From Cloeon dipterum (taxonomy: Eukaryota > Arthropoda > Insecta > Ephemeroptera > Baetidae), in NCBI RefSeq assembly GCF_949628265.1, contig NC_088787.1:20326501-20390500 (forward strand): 64,000 nt of DNA, in the 5' to 3' direction. Each line of letters opens with the position of its first letter. Positions within the stretch are counted from its first letter, which is position 1. Made by a program: the position numbers and the translations under genes. Of the stretch, positions 39,722-50,571 are shown piece by piece. The notes under the pieces were generated by a model. That model worked only from the letters and a program-made list of their open reading frames with translations, was not told the origin of the DNA and did no database searches.

Positions 39722-40895
39722 TCACGAGCTGCTCATATAATCCGGGAGAGGATGTAGTTCCGTCTGCAAAATTGTAAATAAAATAATTTAAAATCTAACG
39801 CAGGTGGGCATAAGGGCAGATAATTAACAAACTCATTTCCAGAAACACCTCCCGGTTTTAACCATATACTGGTATGGAAAAATATACTTTATGGAAAAAT
39901 CGATGACGCTAAAACTGAACAGAGCATTGGGTGAAACCTGAAAAAAGAGGCTACACTATTTTGTTATTTGTGGAAACTGAAACAGGCTTTCCTGATCAAA
40001 TATTTATTTATTTAGAAGCAGATTAAAATTGAATCAACCATTTATTTTAACAGGGCATTTTTGAGTAAGTTTTGTGCAACTTTTGGCAAACGTATTTTTT
40101 ATAAAAATCTGGTGATCCCTAATCCGACAGTGAAAAATTGATATGATAGTAAAAAATCTGAAATTATATTTGATGATTATTTACCTTTGAAACCTTCATG
40201 CCTACACCTTCAGGGAGCATCCTTTGAATATACTCTAAATAAGTGTCAGCAGTTGATCCTGTCAGTCGGTACAAGGATATGTTGGCGTGGTACGTTCTCA
40301 TTTCATACTGCACCCTGTGCTTTTTGTAAATATGCACCGATCGTAACAAAGTCAGTCTGTGCTTTGACGCTTTTGGATCAAGAACTCTGTAAACAAACAA
40401 AAAATTATTAATTAAAGAATCAAAATATTTTTTAAATCGTTTTAATACATACATGTTGCTAGTGGGAATCTCGAGGTGGTTTGCTGCCGCCTTCATAACA
40501 GTGGTGTAGCTTTTAAGGACTGCTTTGTCATGTCCTTTCAGCTCAATGCCGATTTCTTTGTACAACTTGTCCGGTGTCCCAGGGTCGATTGGACTTTCAT
40601 CGAGGGCTTCAGGCAGAACTGCTGTAGCGGCGGTACTTTGAAGTCGAGAGGCGAAAATTGGGAATGAACTCTGGCTACACAGTAACCTCTGAAAATAAAA
40701 TTAAATCCTTGTATTAATGTTGAAAAAGATGAAGGGTATCTAGAGTATGTATGTATGTATGTAAAAATGTAAACAAATATTTTGCGCACATATTTTCAGC
40801 GATTTTCGGGCATTAGAAATAAACAACTGCGCCAAAAAGTTGTTCCGTGTCGAAATAAAGTCGAAATGCACGCAACTTACCCTGACTAAGGCCAT
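39722..40895 (-). CDS. mRpS10: Mitochondrial small ribosomal subunit protein S10 (uS10m), 164 aa
   Basis: Minus-strand exons: 40895-40881, 40688-40453, 40386-40185, 39763-39722. Total is 495 nt in frame. The first exon holds only five codons (MALVR) and the last only 14 including the stop. The N-terminus is basic and serine/arginine-rich (RLLCSQSSFPIFASRLQS), fitting a mitochondrial import signal. The core has DKLYKEIGIELKGHDKAVLK, LLRSVHIYKKHRVQYEMRT, LTGSTADTYLEYIQR and LPEGVGMKV, all diagnostic of MRPS10. Family members are 160-200 residues. The protein sits in the head of the mitoribosomal small subunit. It is convergent with dispatched. Confidence 0.95.
40745..40762. repeat. Short (GTAT)n repeat in mRpS10 intron 1
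   Basis: About four tandem GTAT units. Too short to be of note except as a potential polymorphic marker. Confidence 0.7.
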
Positions 40896-42063
40896 TTCAG
40901 GGCGTAAATCACTTGTTAAAGATCAGGTTGACCAGCAAGAGAATGCCTGCCTGTATAGAAAACCAAAGGAAACCCCAAAATCCCATGCTGGACGAGTTTT
41001 TCTGCCACCTTCTGGCCGCGACGTCAACTATGGCGCAATTGGCGCGATTATTCTCACTCGTCTGACTCGGCCTGGCATGATTAATTTCTACGACGTGAGC
41101 CTGGCCTGACCAACAAACCCATCGCGCGTACTACTTAATGTGCATATTAATTAGTTGCGCAAAATCCATTGGCAGGCACCGTCATTGAAACTAAATTATT
41201 GTATTATTAAGAGTGCGTTAATTTAAAAAATGAAACTGGCTTATCCTCAGATGGTTCTAATTTTTTTTTTAATTTCTTGCATCAGTAGAGCTGAGAATTT
41301 TAGACGATTTTATTAAAACAGTCAACTTTTGTTTTAGAATGCCTTTATGGGTGCAAAATAGATGATATTATATATTTTATGATCCGATTCAGAATTTCAA
41401 ACTTTATATAGCCCAAATATTTTTTTAATTAATTCAATTCAACACAAAAGTATAGCTAAATTCAGTTTCAAATAATATCTTTTAGCATTATATTCTATGC
41501 CTCAAAACCCCCTGATCTCCCAGTGGGAAAATAAGGAATACAGTAATTGTATTAATAAAAAATCTGATACTATACAAACCATTCTGTCAGGTTACATTTT
41601 TATTGTAAGTTGATTGATTAAAACGAAGTGAGAATAACATCAGCATAACAGTAATAGTATAAAATCATCACATTTCCAATAATAATCCTAAATTAAGTAC
41701 TAAAACCCATTCACACAAACAAATTTACAGTGCTAAAATAGCACAACTTCTGAATTTTGGTCAAAACGAATTTCAGCGTCTAGTAAAATGGGTCATTTCT
41801 ATGATATTCAGCTTATCATTCAATTTCCGGAGATTAAATGCAAAATTTGAGCAATTGCAGTCACTCAAAAATGTACAATTTTGAACGGTGAGAGTTGGCT
41901 ATTGAGGACTGGTTATCAGCAACTGTGCACTCTTGGTAATAAATATATATAATAATTTGCTGACTAGATTTTAGCTCCCAAATCCACCAGGCAGACCTCA
42001 CGTATTTACAAAACCACACTTGGTGATTTGCTGCGCTCTAGAATATCACTTTACTTAAGAATT
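40896..42063. other. Intergenic DNA between mRpS10 and WDR45
   Basis: AT-rich sequence with the mRpS10 promoter side at its left and the WDR45 3' region at its right. One open frame at 40840-41109 overlaps the mRpS10 first exon in antisense and has no coding support. Confidence 0.5.
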
Positions 42064-45000
42064 CTAACTTAAATAGTCTTCGTCTTCGCAAATGTCAAGG
42101 AAAATGTCAAAGGCCTGTCGGTGGCAGCTCCCCTCATTCGTGAAGGAGTATTTGTGGAAAGTGCCGTCTAAGCAGATCGCTATACAAAATTTGTAAGTGA
42201 AAAATTAATAAACATCCATAATATAGGCTTACCTATGACTGTGCTACGAGATCCAAAGGCACAAACGCACGCGCATTCAGGCGGCACCGTGAAGTTTGCT
42301 AGTGCCCACTGCGATTCGACATAGTTGCCTAGGAAAGTCAAATTGGAAAATCTAAAAAAAGGACCAAATAAATAACATGGAAATTTGAGTGAACTTGAAG
42401 CTTACGAAGATCGTCTGTTTAGGTTCGTGTTCTTCAGAGCAAATATATGGATTGTTCCCTTGTCGCTAGAGCAGCATAAATATTCAGAGTCCGGGCTGAA
42501 GTTTATACTGAAAATAAATTAGATAAATCTATTAATTCTTGACTGTTACCGTCTTAAAATTAAAAATTTTAACTTGTCATAGATTAATGCGAAGAGAAAC
42601 TAAAAAAGTGTAACTACGAATAGTTTCAATTAAAAACTTTGATTTTGTTGTTTGTAGTTGAATTTTTCATATACATAAAAATAAATTAACACTTGTACAA
42701 AACAGTAAAAGAGAGCACCTTTAATTGTGACAACCTTAAAATTTTAACCATTAACAAAAATGAATTTTATGTCCACAACGCCCAGCAGCAGGATTTAGTG
42801 CTTTGCGCGGGTACAAATTTTCAACCCAAACCCGCACCGAACCCGCTTATTTCGTACCGCACCCAAACCGCACCCATATCTTTTTCAAAATTTGAAACCG
42901 CACCCGCACCAACCCGCACTACGCCAACCCGCACCCGCAATCCGCCATATTGGATTTGCAAAATCTGGACCCGAACCCGCGGGTTTGGTGCGGGTTTGGC
43001 GGGTTCAACCCTCAAACCCGCGACCCGCGCAAAACAGTTGAGAAAACCCCGACTTTCCAATTTTTGCGGGTTTTGCGGCCGTTTAAAGGTCAAAATCTGG
43101 GAATTTTAAGTACTTTATAACTTTGCTCAGGGTGGCCCTAGAACAAAAATTAAAAACCCGTAAACTCGCCTCAACGAGGCAAACAACTTTTATACTGATC
43201 TCAAGGTGGTAGGTCAAAGCCCAAGGTCACAAAAAAATAATTTTTGGAATTAAAACTTAAATTTGAAAATAAATATATTAAAATTTTTAATTTTTTTCAA
43301 AACCGTTTTGTAGAACACATAAATTAAGTTAAAAACGTTAAAATTTGGAATGGCGTTGTTCCTAATTTTTTTTAATTAAAAATGAAAAATTCGAAAACCC
43401 TTGTTTGTCGAGGTAGGTAAAAACGGTGATTGACCAAAAAATGTCGACTTCAAATCATCCGAATTTCAAAAACCACATACCGTTAGACTCCTCTCGACAT
43501 CCCTAAGTGCACTAAAGGGGTATAATTCGATTTTATATTTTGTTTTATAATTGCGACGAGATTTTTAGTGCAGAATTCGAGATTTGGTGCTCATCAAGCA
43601 TTTTATTGCACCCGTCTCAATAAAAAAAAACTTTGTACACCCGAATCTCGGATTGTGGTGGTCCTATTTACAAAAAAATACGTACCATAAAAAATTTCAA
43701 TATATTCATTTTCAAATTTGAGTTTAAAATCTAAAAATTAATTTTTGTTCCTTGACCTTTGACCTACCACTTTGAGGTCCAGATAAAAGTTGTTTGTCTT
43801 GTTAAGACGAGTTTACGGGGTTTTTAATTTTTGTTCTAGGACCACCCTGAGCAAAGTTATGAAGTACTCAAAATTCCCAGATTTTGATCTTTGAACGCTC
43901 GCAAAACCCGCAAAAATGGGAAAGTCGGGGTTTTCTCAACTGATTTTTAGTTCAATTAGGGCAAATTTAAAGCAAAAAAATTCATCAAAATCCATCGACC
44001 CCTGGACAACAATTTGTTGAGTTCAGAGATTTGGCTCAATTCACCAGTTAGTTGCATAAACCCTAAGTGTTTGAAGCCGCCAATTAACAGATGGCGCCAC
44101 CGTAGACTTTCGATTTTAAGGCACTTCCGCCATCTGTTGGCGGCTTCAATAACTTAAGGTTTATGCAACTGGTCAATCACATAAAAGTTGCGGGTTTGCC
44201 GAGTCAACCCGCACCCGCACCAAACCGCACAACACCAACCCGCACCCGCAATCCGCCATATTGGATTTGCAAAATCCGGACCCGCACCCGCGGGTTTGGT
44301 GCGGGTTTGCGGGTTCAACCCTCAAACCCGCGACCCGCGCAAAGCACTAGCAGGATTGAGTCTTAAATTGCAGTGGATATTGTTAACGTGATAAAAACAG
44401 TTACAAAGGCAAATGTTTAGGTTTTGTCGATGATCTTATCGTGGAAGTGAGTGACAAAAAATAAATTGAAAGAACTAGTTAGTTGTTAAAAATGATAGTT
44501 TTAATTGCATTCAATAATAGTGAGACTATGTTGTGGTACAACCGACTTTTTCGATGTTAAGAATTGACAACTGCCAAGAGCAAAGAGCAAAATTTATCAA
44601 CTATCATTAATAATTTTGAATTTTGCCAGAAAAAATACTAAACCAAAAATAATATAGATTTTGAGTAAATATTTTATTTAAAGGGAATTAAAGGGCGATT
44701 TGGAAGGTTTTCAACTATTTTAGGCACGGTTTAAGCTATGAAAACGGTTTCAGAGGATTTGAAGTATGGTCTAAAAGTCATAGTTTGCCAAATAAATTTT
44801 AAAAAAAGACGCAAAAATTATTCCCAACCTTAATTATTTGTAAATAACAAACAAAAGCCAATCTGAATTTAGTAGCCAAAAAAAGAAAGGAGGACACCTT
44901 TCAAAGGAAGGGGTATTTTTTATTTGAACAATCTGATACTGATTTGATTACACTGATGTACGCTTATCTTAGTCCATTTTCTCTGCCTCATTAGTTAGTT

Positions 45001-46267
45001 ACTTCAAACAGCTCAAAAGGTTTTAACCGAAGAATACTATTTAGTCTAGAAAATAATTCAAGCACTCACCAATACAGCATGGCGGGATCCGAGCCCCTCC
45101 TGAGCTCGACGAGCTGACTCTTCTTGGCCACGTCCCACACTCTGATGAGGGTGCCCTTGTTAGAGGCAGTGGCCACCATCGAGCCCTGAGTGTTGACCGC
45201 CAAGCACGCCAGCTCGCCCTGGTGCGCATTGATGGTGACCGGCGCGCTGGAGCAGGCCTGCCTCTCGACACCGGCCAGGTCCAGCAGCTGGATGCTGCCT
45301 AGCTTATGGCCAGGGATAACCAGCAGCTGCTTCTCTGCGGTCATCAGCGCCGCCAGCTCGCACAGGCCGAAGGGGTTGTCCCGCGTTTCAAGGGTCATCA
45401 GCCGCTGTGCCGGCTCCGGGAAGGAAAACACGTGGATCTGCCTCTGAAGGGCAACGACGAGCCTGACGTGAAAAATATGTTATATATCAATTATTGAAAG
45501 AAAGTCAATTTTAATTTAATTTGTTAAGTTTTCATAACAATTCCCGATATTGATAATGTTGTGTGACTTTTCAAATAACCACATGTCACCAAAAGTGCTG
45601 GTCAAAATTGTTGAAGATATAGTATTATTTAACCATTTTCATAATTTTAAGTGTCTCGATAAAAATAAAAACGACTTTAGAAAAATAATCCGGTGATCAT
45701 GCCAATTTTTATGCCCTTTACGCACTTGTCTCGTCTCAGTCTGATGGCCTTTATGGGCGCTGGGAAAGTGAACTCGAGGACAAATTTCTTGGTGTTGTCA
45801 TCATAAACCAGGACGGTGTTGTTGGCGTACTTAGGCCGGGGCGAACCTGAGCAGAAGGCCAGCAGATTGGTCCTTTGCAGCATATCACAGTGGCCGACGC
45901 TGCCAACCACGTTAATCCCTGGAAAATGTTTCTGATATCATCCACATGACTCACACAGTTGTTACAACAACCCGACAAATATTTCTCAAAAGACAGTCTC
46001 ACCACCCCCGTCATTGTTTTGAAAACAAAAAAAAATAACAACAAACCGTAATGTGCTTTTTCCACGAGTGGCTCCACATTGTAAACCCTCAGCCCGTCTT
46101 CCATGCAGCAAACAAAACAGCCTGCAAGTCGAATCAATTAAAAATCGGGTCAACGCGACGTGTTTGTAATTAAATATGTGACACGAACCTTGGTCTTGGT
46201 TGAAGCGCAGATCAAGGATTCCCTTTCCACCTTTGCCAAGGCTGCTGCCGCTGTTGCTGCTTGCCAT
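42064..46267 (-). CDS. Wdr45: WDR45/WIPI4, PROPPIN-family autophagy protein, 358 aa
   Basis: Minus-strand exons: 46267-46189, 46121-46047, 45918-45726, 45462-45070, 42507-42406, 42351-42233, 42179-42064; 1077 nt in frame. Human WIPI4 has 360 residues. Diagnostic matches: [94 protein letters not shown] and a C-terminus rich in Asp/Glu (CEDEDY). LRRG in [14 protein letters not shown] is the paired-arginine phosphoinositide-binding motif. The protein is a seven-bladed propeller that binds PI3P and works with ATG2 at ER-phagophore contacts. Start: the first true ATG is 46267; an in-frame TTG further up is not used. Intron 4 (42508-45069) is expanded by a hAT-type element. Confidence 0.95.
42796..44349. 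mobile_element. Non-autonomous hAT-type element with internal long inverted repeats, 1554 bp
   Basis: Terminal inverted repeats are perfect over 17 bp (TAGTGCTTTGCGCGGGT at 42796-42812, its complement at 44333-44349). The flanks carry a perfect 8-bp duplication GCAGGATT (42788-42795 and 44350-44357). TAGTG-type ends and 8-bp duplications indicate hAT. Subterminal blocks are packed with CCCGCACC/GGGTTTGGTGCGGG units, possible transposase-binding repeats. Internally, about 43035-43285 is complementary to about 43690-43942, forming a large hairpin. The block at about 42900-43034 recurs in direct orientation at about 44206-44345. No transposase frame is present; open frames here only reflect the repeats. 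Lies in WDR45 intron 4. Confidence 0.88.
44051..44169. repeat. Short inverted repeat nested in the hAT-type element
   Basis: Arms 44051-44096 and 44126-44169 are complementary: GTTGCATAAACC opens it and GGTTTATGCAAC closes it. GCCGCCAA and CAGATGGCG pair with CGCCATCTG and TTGGCGGC. It looks like a small MITE or its footprint inside the larger element; I found no clear target duplication. Confidence 0.7.
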
Positions 46268-47377
46268 GGCTGGGTGGTCGACAATTGGTATTTCCAAAAA
46301 ATGCAGCGATTAATTTCACCTTCTTGCGTCCATGATCGGGCCAGGCGCCTCACATGCTGCTCTCGCTGCAACTCGTCAAGCGTCCGCTGTCAACCCAACG
46401 ACGTATATTTCACTCCAACGCAATAACCTTCTGTTTATCTAATTTTACAGCTGCTGCTCTTGTGTGCTTTAGCAGCTCCCTTTACAACGCAAACACACAC
46501 ACTCACTGCTGCTCGCACCCAGTAATACGGACTGCGGAGATTGCGGAGTTGAGCAGGTTAAATGAGGAAAGCCGAGCGCCAGGCATGCCGATGACGCCAT
46601 TATTAGATTGAAAGCCCCGCCCCTCTTTGAAGCTGGATAACGTCGTTTTGAAAGTTCAATATGGCAGACTGTGCAATGCGTGGTGGTGCCTTATCATTAT
46701 TGGTTGCCACTTGCTCGTATTTTGCGATAAAATTGGACATCACGTGAGACAGTAAAAAACCGGTTTATTGCAAATCTCGTTAGGGTAAAGAGCGCACTCA
46801 AAAGAAACACAGATAGATTTTATATGATAAGAAATAGGATGAAATTATAAATTTTTTTAAATGTGAGTGTAATTTTGATGAATATTGCCTTGTAAAATGG
46901 TACACCATTTGAGACGTATCAAAACTTAAAAACCGTCTGAAGCATGTACGGTGTTTTCCGCTTCTTTTGCCAACCAAACAAAATTCAACCTATGTAGACA
47001 ACCTGTGTGTAATGCGTTAATATTTCCAAATAAAGCAATTTAATAATTTATTTTCTAAATATTTCATTTCACTAATGGAATTGGGTATTTCATGAAGGAT
47101 TTCTTCATAACTTCGAAAGTCCAGTGAGGAGCTTGGTTGGCAGCAGTATTTAGACCAGCTGCAGCAAGGTCAATTGTTTTGATTGATTTCAATTCACGTT
47201 ATTTTGCTTTCCAATATCTGCTCGACAACGAGGCGACTAGGTAAGTGAATCGCGGCTCTGTGCCGAACGCGAGTGACGACGCACCAATTGTTCCAGCGAC
47301 TCGCGACTCGCATGCCTAGAGTCGCCGGATCGAGGCCTTGATGTGGGAGTGCGCAGCACCATACTGAACCCAGCAGC
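46268..47377. promoter_or_regulatory. Divergent intergenic region between WDR45 and Rheb
   Basis: 1110 bp separating two start codons on opposite strands, so it must hold both 5' leaders and promoters. I saw no TATA box placed correctly for either gene. No other gene is supported here. Confidence 0.55.
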
Positions 47378-48015
47378 ATGCCCCCCAAGCAGAGGAAAAT
47401 CGCCCTGATGGGCTACCGATCGGTCGGCAAGTCGTCGCTGAGCATCCAATTCGTCGAAGGACAGTTTGTCGACTCGTACGACCCTACCATCGAGAACACC
47501 TTCTCGAAGATCGTCCGCGTGCGTGGCGAGGAGTACGAGGTCGGCCTCGTGGACACTGCTGGCCAGGACGAGTACTCGATCTTTCCTACGCAATACTCGC
47601 TCGACATCCACGGCTACGTCCTCGTCTACTCCATCAACTCGGTCAAGTCTTTTGAAATTGTTCAGATCATATACGACAAGCTGCTCGACATGACCGGAAA
47701 GGTTTGTCCTTGAACTTGCTCAACCTTCTTGCAACACGATTTTGTTTTGAAGAAATCATGTTGCTTAAATTAATGTAAATTTGCTTCTAGGTTAACGTTC
47801 CGATCGTTTTGGTCGGAAACAAGACAGATCTTCACATGGAACGCGTGATTTCGGCTGAAGAAGGCCGCCGGTTGGCCGACAGCTGGAAGGCCGCCTTCCT
47901 CGAGACGTCCGCCAAGCAAAACGAGGCCGTCGGTGACATTTTCACGACCGTCCTTAACGAGATCGAGCGTGCCAACGGCAACGTGCAGGAGAAGTCAGCA
48001 TGCGTCATTTCTTAA
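47378..48015 (+). CDS. Rheb: Rheb small GTPase, activator of TORC1, 182 aa
   Basis: Two exons: 47378-47701 and 47791-48015. The P-loop GYRSVGKSS has Arg14 at the position where Ras has Gly, typical of Rheb. Switch I is in DSYDPTIENTF, switch II in DTAGQDEYS, the base-recognition motif is NKTD and the last G motif is ETSAK. The C-terminus CVIS is a CaaX box for farnesylation, which anchors the protein to endomembranes including lysosomes. There GTP-Rheb activates TORC1; TSC1/2 is its GAP. Human Rheb has 184 residues. Start chosen as the first ATG with CAGCATGC context followed by MPPKQRKIALMG. Head to head with WDR45. Confidence 0.97.
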
Positions 48016-48183
48016 TCTAACATATTATATAGAGGCACCTTTCTATATTTTTGGGATAGGCTGAAATTTATTTCGATAATAATCTAAAACTTAAGCAGTG
48101 TACAAAAGCGCCTGGAAGTGTGAGTTGGCCAACACAAGGTAAATAATGTAACATTAAGTCTTATTCCGTATTGATTTGTTATT

Positions 48184-48189
48184 AATAAA
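48184..48189 (+). terminator. Poly(A) signal of Rheb
   Basis: AATAAA 170 bp after the stop codon. Confidence 0.6.
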
Positions 48190-50571
48190 TCATTGTTTAT
48201 CATCTTGATGGGCACATTGTATTGTATCTGCATCTCGTTTCATTTGGAAAACAATAAAACCAACGAAAAGTCTTAAACTCAAGACCGCAATTGACCCATA
48301 AAATAGCAGCAAAATGCCACTTTCTCTTAATAAATTAAAGACACTAATTAAAACCTCTAAATAGTGGCAAAAGCCCAGATCTTAATAGGTTTCTCTTCAC
48401 TTGTTTGACGAAAACAAAGTTAAAACTGGGCACATCCATCAGCGTTAATGGTAGAATTCTTACTAATGACCTAGTTCAGATTTCAACATACGAGTTTAGC
48501 GTCAAATGATGCCTGTTACTTTGTTGCGTTTGTTTTAACTGATATCTTTCGCGGTCACTCTGTCCTTGAGAAATAAAATAAATGGGTCAGACGTATATAT
48601 ACAGCGCGCGGGGATCAATAACCAAACTGCCCGCGCGCTCATACGTTTTACATGCGATCGTGGTCTTTGCCATTGAAGGTGTAAACGCATAACATGTGAA
48701 TATGATATTGCTCTATGATAAGCATATATGAACACACGGCGGCGCCCTCCAGATTTTCGTGCAATGTAATTTATGCGTTTTATGATCTCGTTTTGTGTAG
48801 AGATCATCTTTATCTTTAGACCAAAGATTCATAAATTAATTTTCTCCCAAATTATCAAAAGTTAGTGATTTTAGGCTTGGTCAGTTTCTTTTGTTCAGAA
48901 AAATCGTCCAACAAAACAGCATACATTTTAAATGGGTCTTAAACCAGACAAATAATAATCAATTAAAATTAAATTGTACCAAAGGTGGAAAATAAGTAGG
49001 CAATCCACTTGACATCGGTGCCAAGCAGGTTGCTATCTATATCCTCGACAAATAAATAATGGAATAAATATGTGGAATCTATTTTGCGTTACAGTGCGAG
49101 TAAAATATCTAAAATATAGAAATAAAAAGAATAACAAATATTTCCCCCTTCAATCAAAATAGTTTTGAGTACTGCCATAACTATTTTAGTACAAAACATA
49201 TATATTTATGCAGCATGAATCCAAACTGAACGCATCTTAACGAAAATCGTTCTAAATTTCTTTAAGCATCAGTTTAATTCAACCCTTTTGCCATTAAATT
49301 AGCGCCTCTGAGTGCAAGAGAAACATTTTAGGCAAATTCGCAAGCTGATAAAGCTCCAAATTTTTCAAATAAATTTCCTTTCCAAAATTTTGCAGATAAA
49401 GCTGTTTTAAATTTGACTTGTATTTACCAACATGCATTGCAACCTGCAAAATAAAAAATGCAATTCAGTTTTATTTCAACCAATTCATTAATTGTTTTTA
49501 TACACTTTAGTTTTTATTTTTTTATTTCCAAAATAAAGCTTGATAATTCGATGGATTTTTGCTTACTAAATCTTCCTTTAAATATTCAAACTCTTCTACA
49601 ACCGTTACTATTGAATCAATTTAATTTCTGCACGCGATTTCCCTAAGCTAAAACCATTTTCCTATTGGAATAATTTTGAAAAATCCCTAACTTTTTCAAG
49701 AGCATGAAAATCGCATTATCATTTCGATTTCTTGATGTTTGTGGAACCACTTTCCTGAAGATATTATGATAGATGAGACTAAAAAATTTGGCTTTATTAA
49801 ATTACGGAGGTGCAGCTAAGTAGCACAGAAAAATAGCTGGAGCAAATTCTATTCTCTCTAAAACGCTTACTGGCTATGGCGCGATACGCGCTAATACCCG
49901 CTAATTCCACACCTCCGGCAGGTCAGACGGTTTTAAAATTTTCGGCAGTTTTTTTATCTGCGTTGCGATAACGTTTGTTTTTTACTCAATTAATTGAAAA
50001 TATATTAGTGTGTCACAGTCAAGGTCGATAAAAAGCATGTTGTGTGAAAGGGCGACACTTATTTTAATGCAAAAAAGGCAAATAAAAGTTGCTACATTAA
50101 GTTATTTATCGGTTATTAAAAGACCCTGTTAGGAGAACAAAGCCAAAATGGGACCAAAACTTATTTCTAGTAAGTCTTAGAAATTTATGTAATCAAGCGG
50201 CAAATATTGTTTTAAATCCATATCAAGCAAGCCGTCCTACAGTATGGTGTATGGTGTCACCAAAACCTAAAAGTTGTCTTAAAAGATCCTATTTAATTTC
50301 CCCAATTTTCTTCCCGCGCTCTTATCACAAAAATAAATAATATGTACTATTTTTACCCCCATGCGTGAGTCTCAGCCACGGCCGACGGCTGCCACGCCTC
50401 AGCCACGCCCTCCTCTACGTAAACAAACAGGTGCCTGCTTGCCTTTACTTTACTGTTTGCTCTGCCTTTTAAATTGCATTCGCAGTTTGGAGGCATTTTA
50501 AAATTCCAGCAACCTCTGCCAGTGCGAACAGCAAAATGTCATGACGACTGCTTGAAAAAATACGAGGGAAA
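48190..50571. other. Intergenic DNA between Rheb and carboxypeptidase D
   Basis: AT-rich with scattered short frames. A GC-rich block around 50360-50420 just before the carboxypeptidase gene probably marks its promoter. Nothing else is supported. Confidence 0.5.

Noticed and set aside
42693-43109. 138-aa proline/arginine-rich frame and its antisense partner
   Set aside because: Both come from CCCGCACC repeats in the subterminal part of the hAT-type element and have no independent coding evidence.
46268-46297. Longer N-terminus for WDR45 starting at 46297
   Set aside because: The codon there is TTG. The first ATG is at 46267 and gives a length matching the family.
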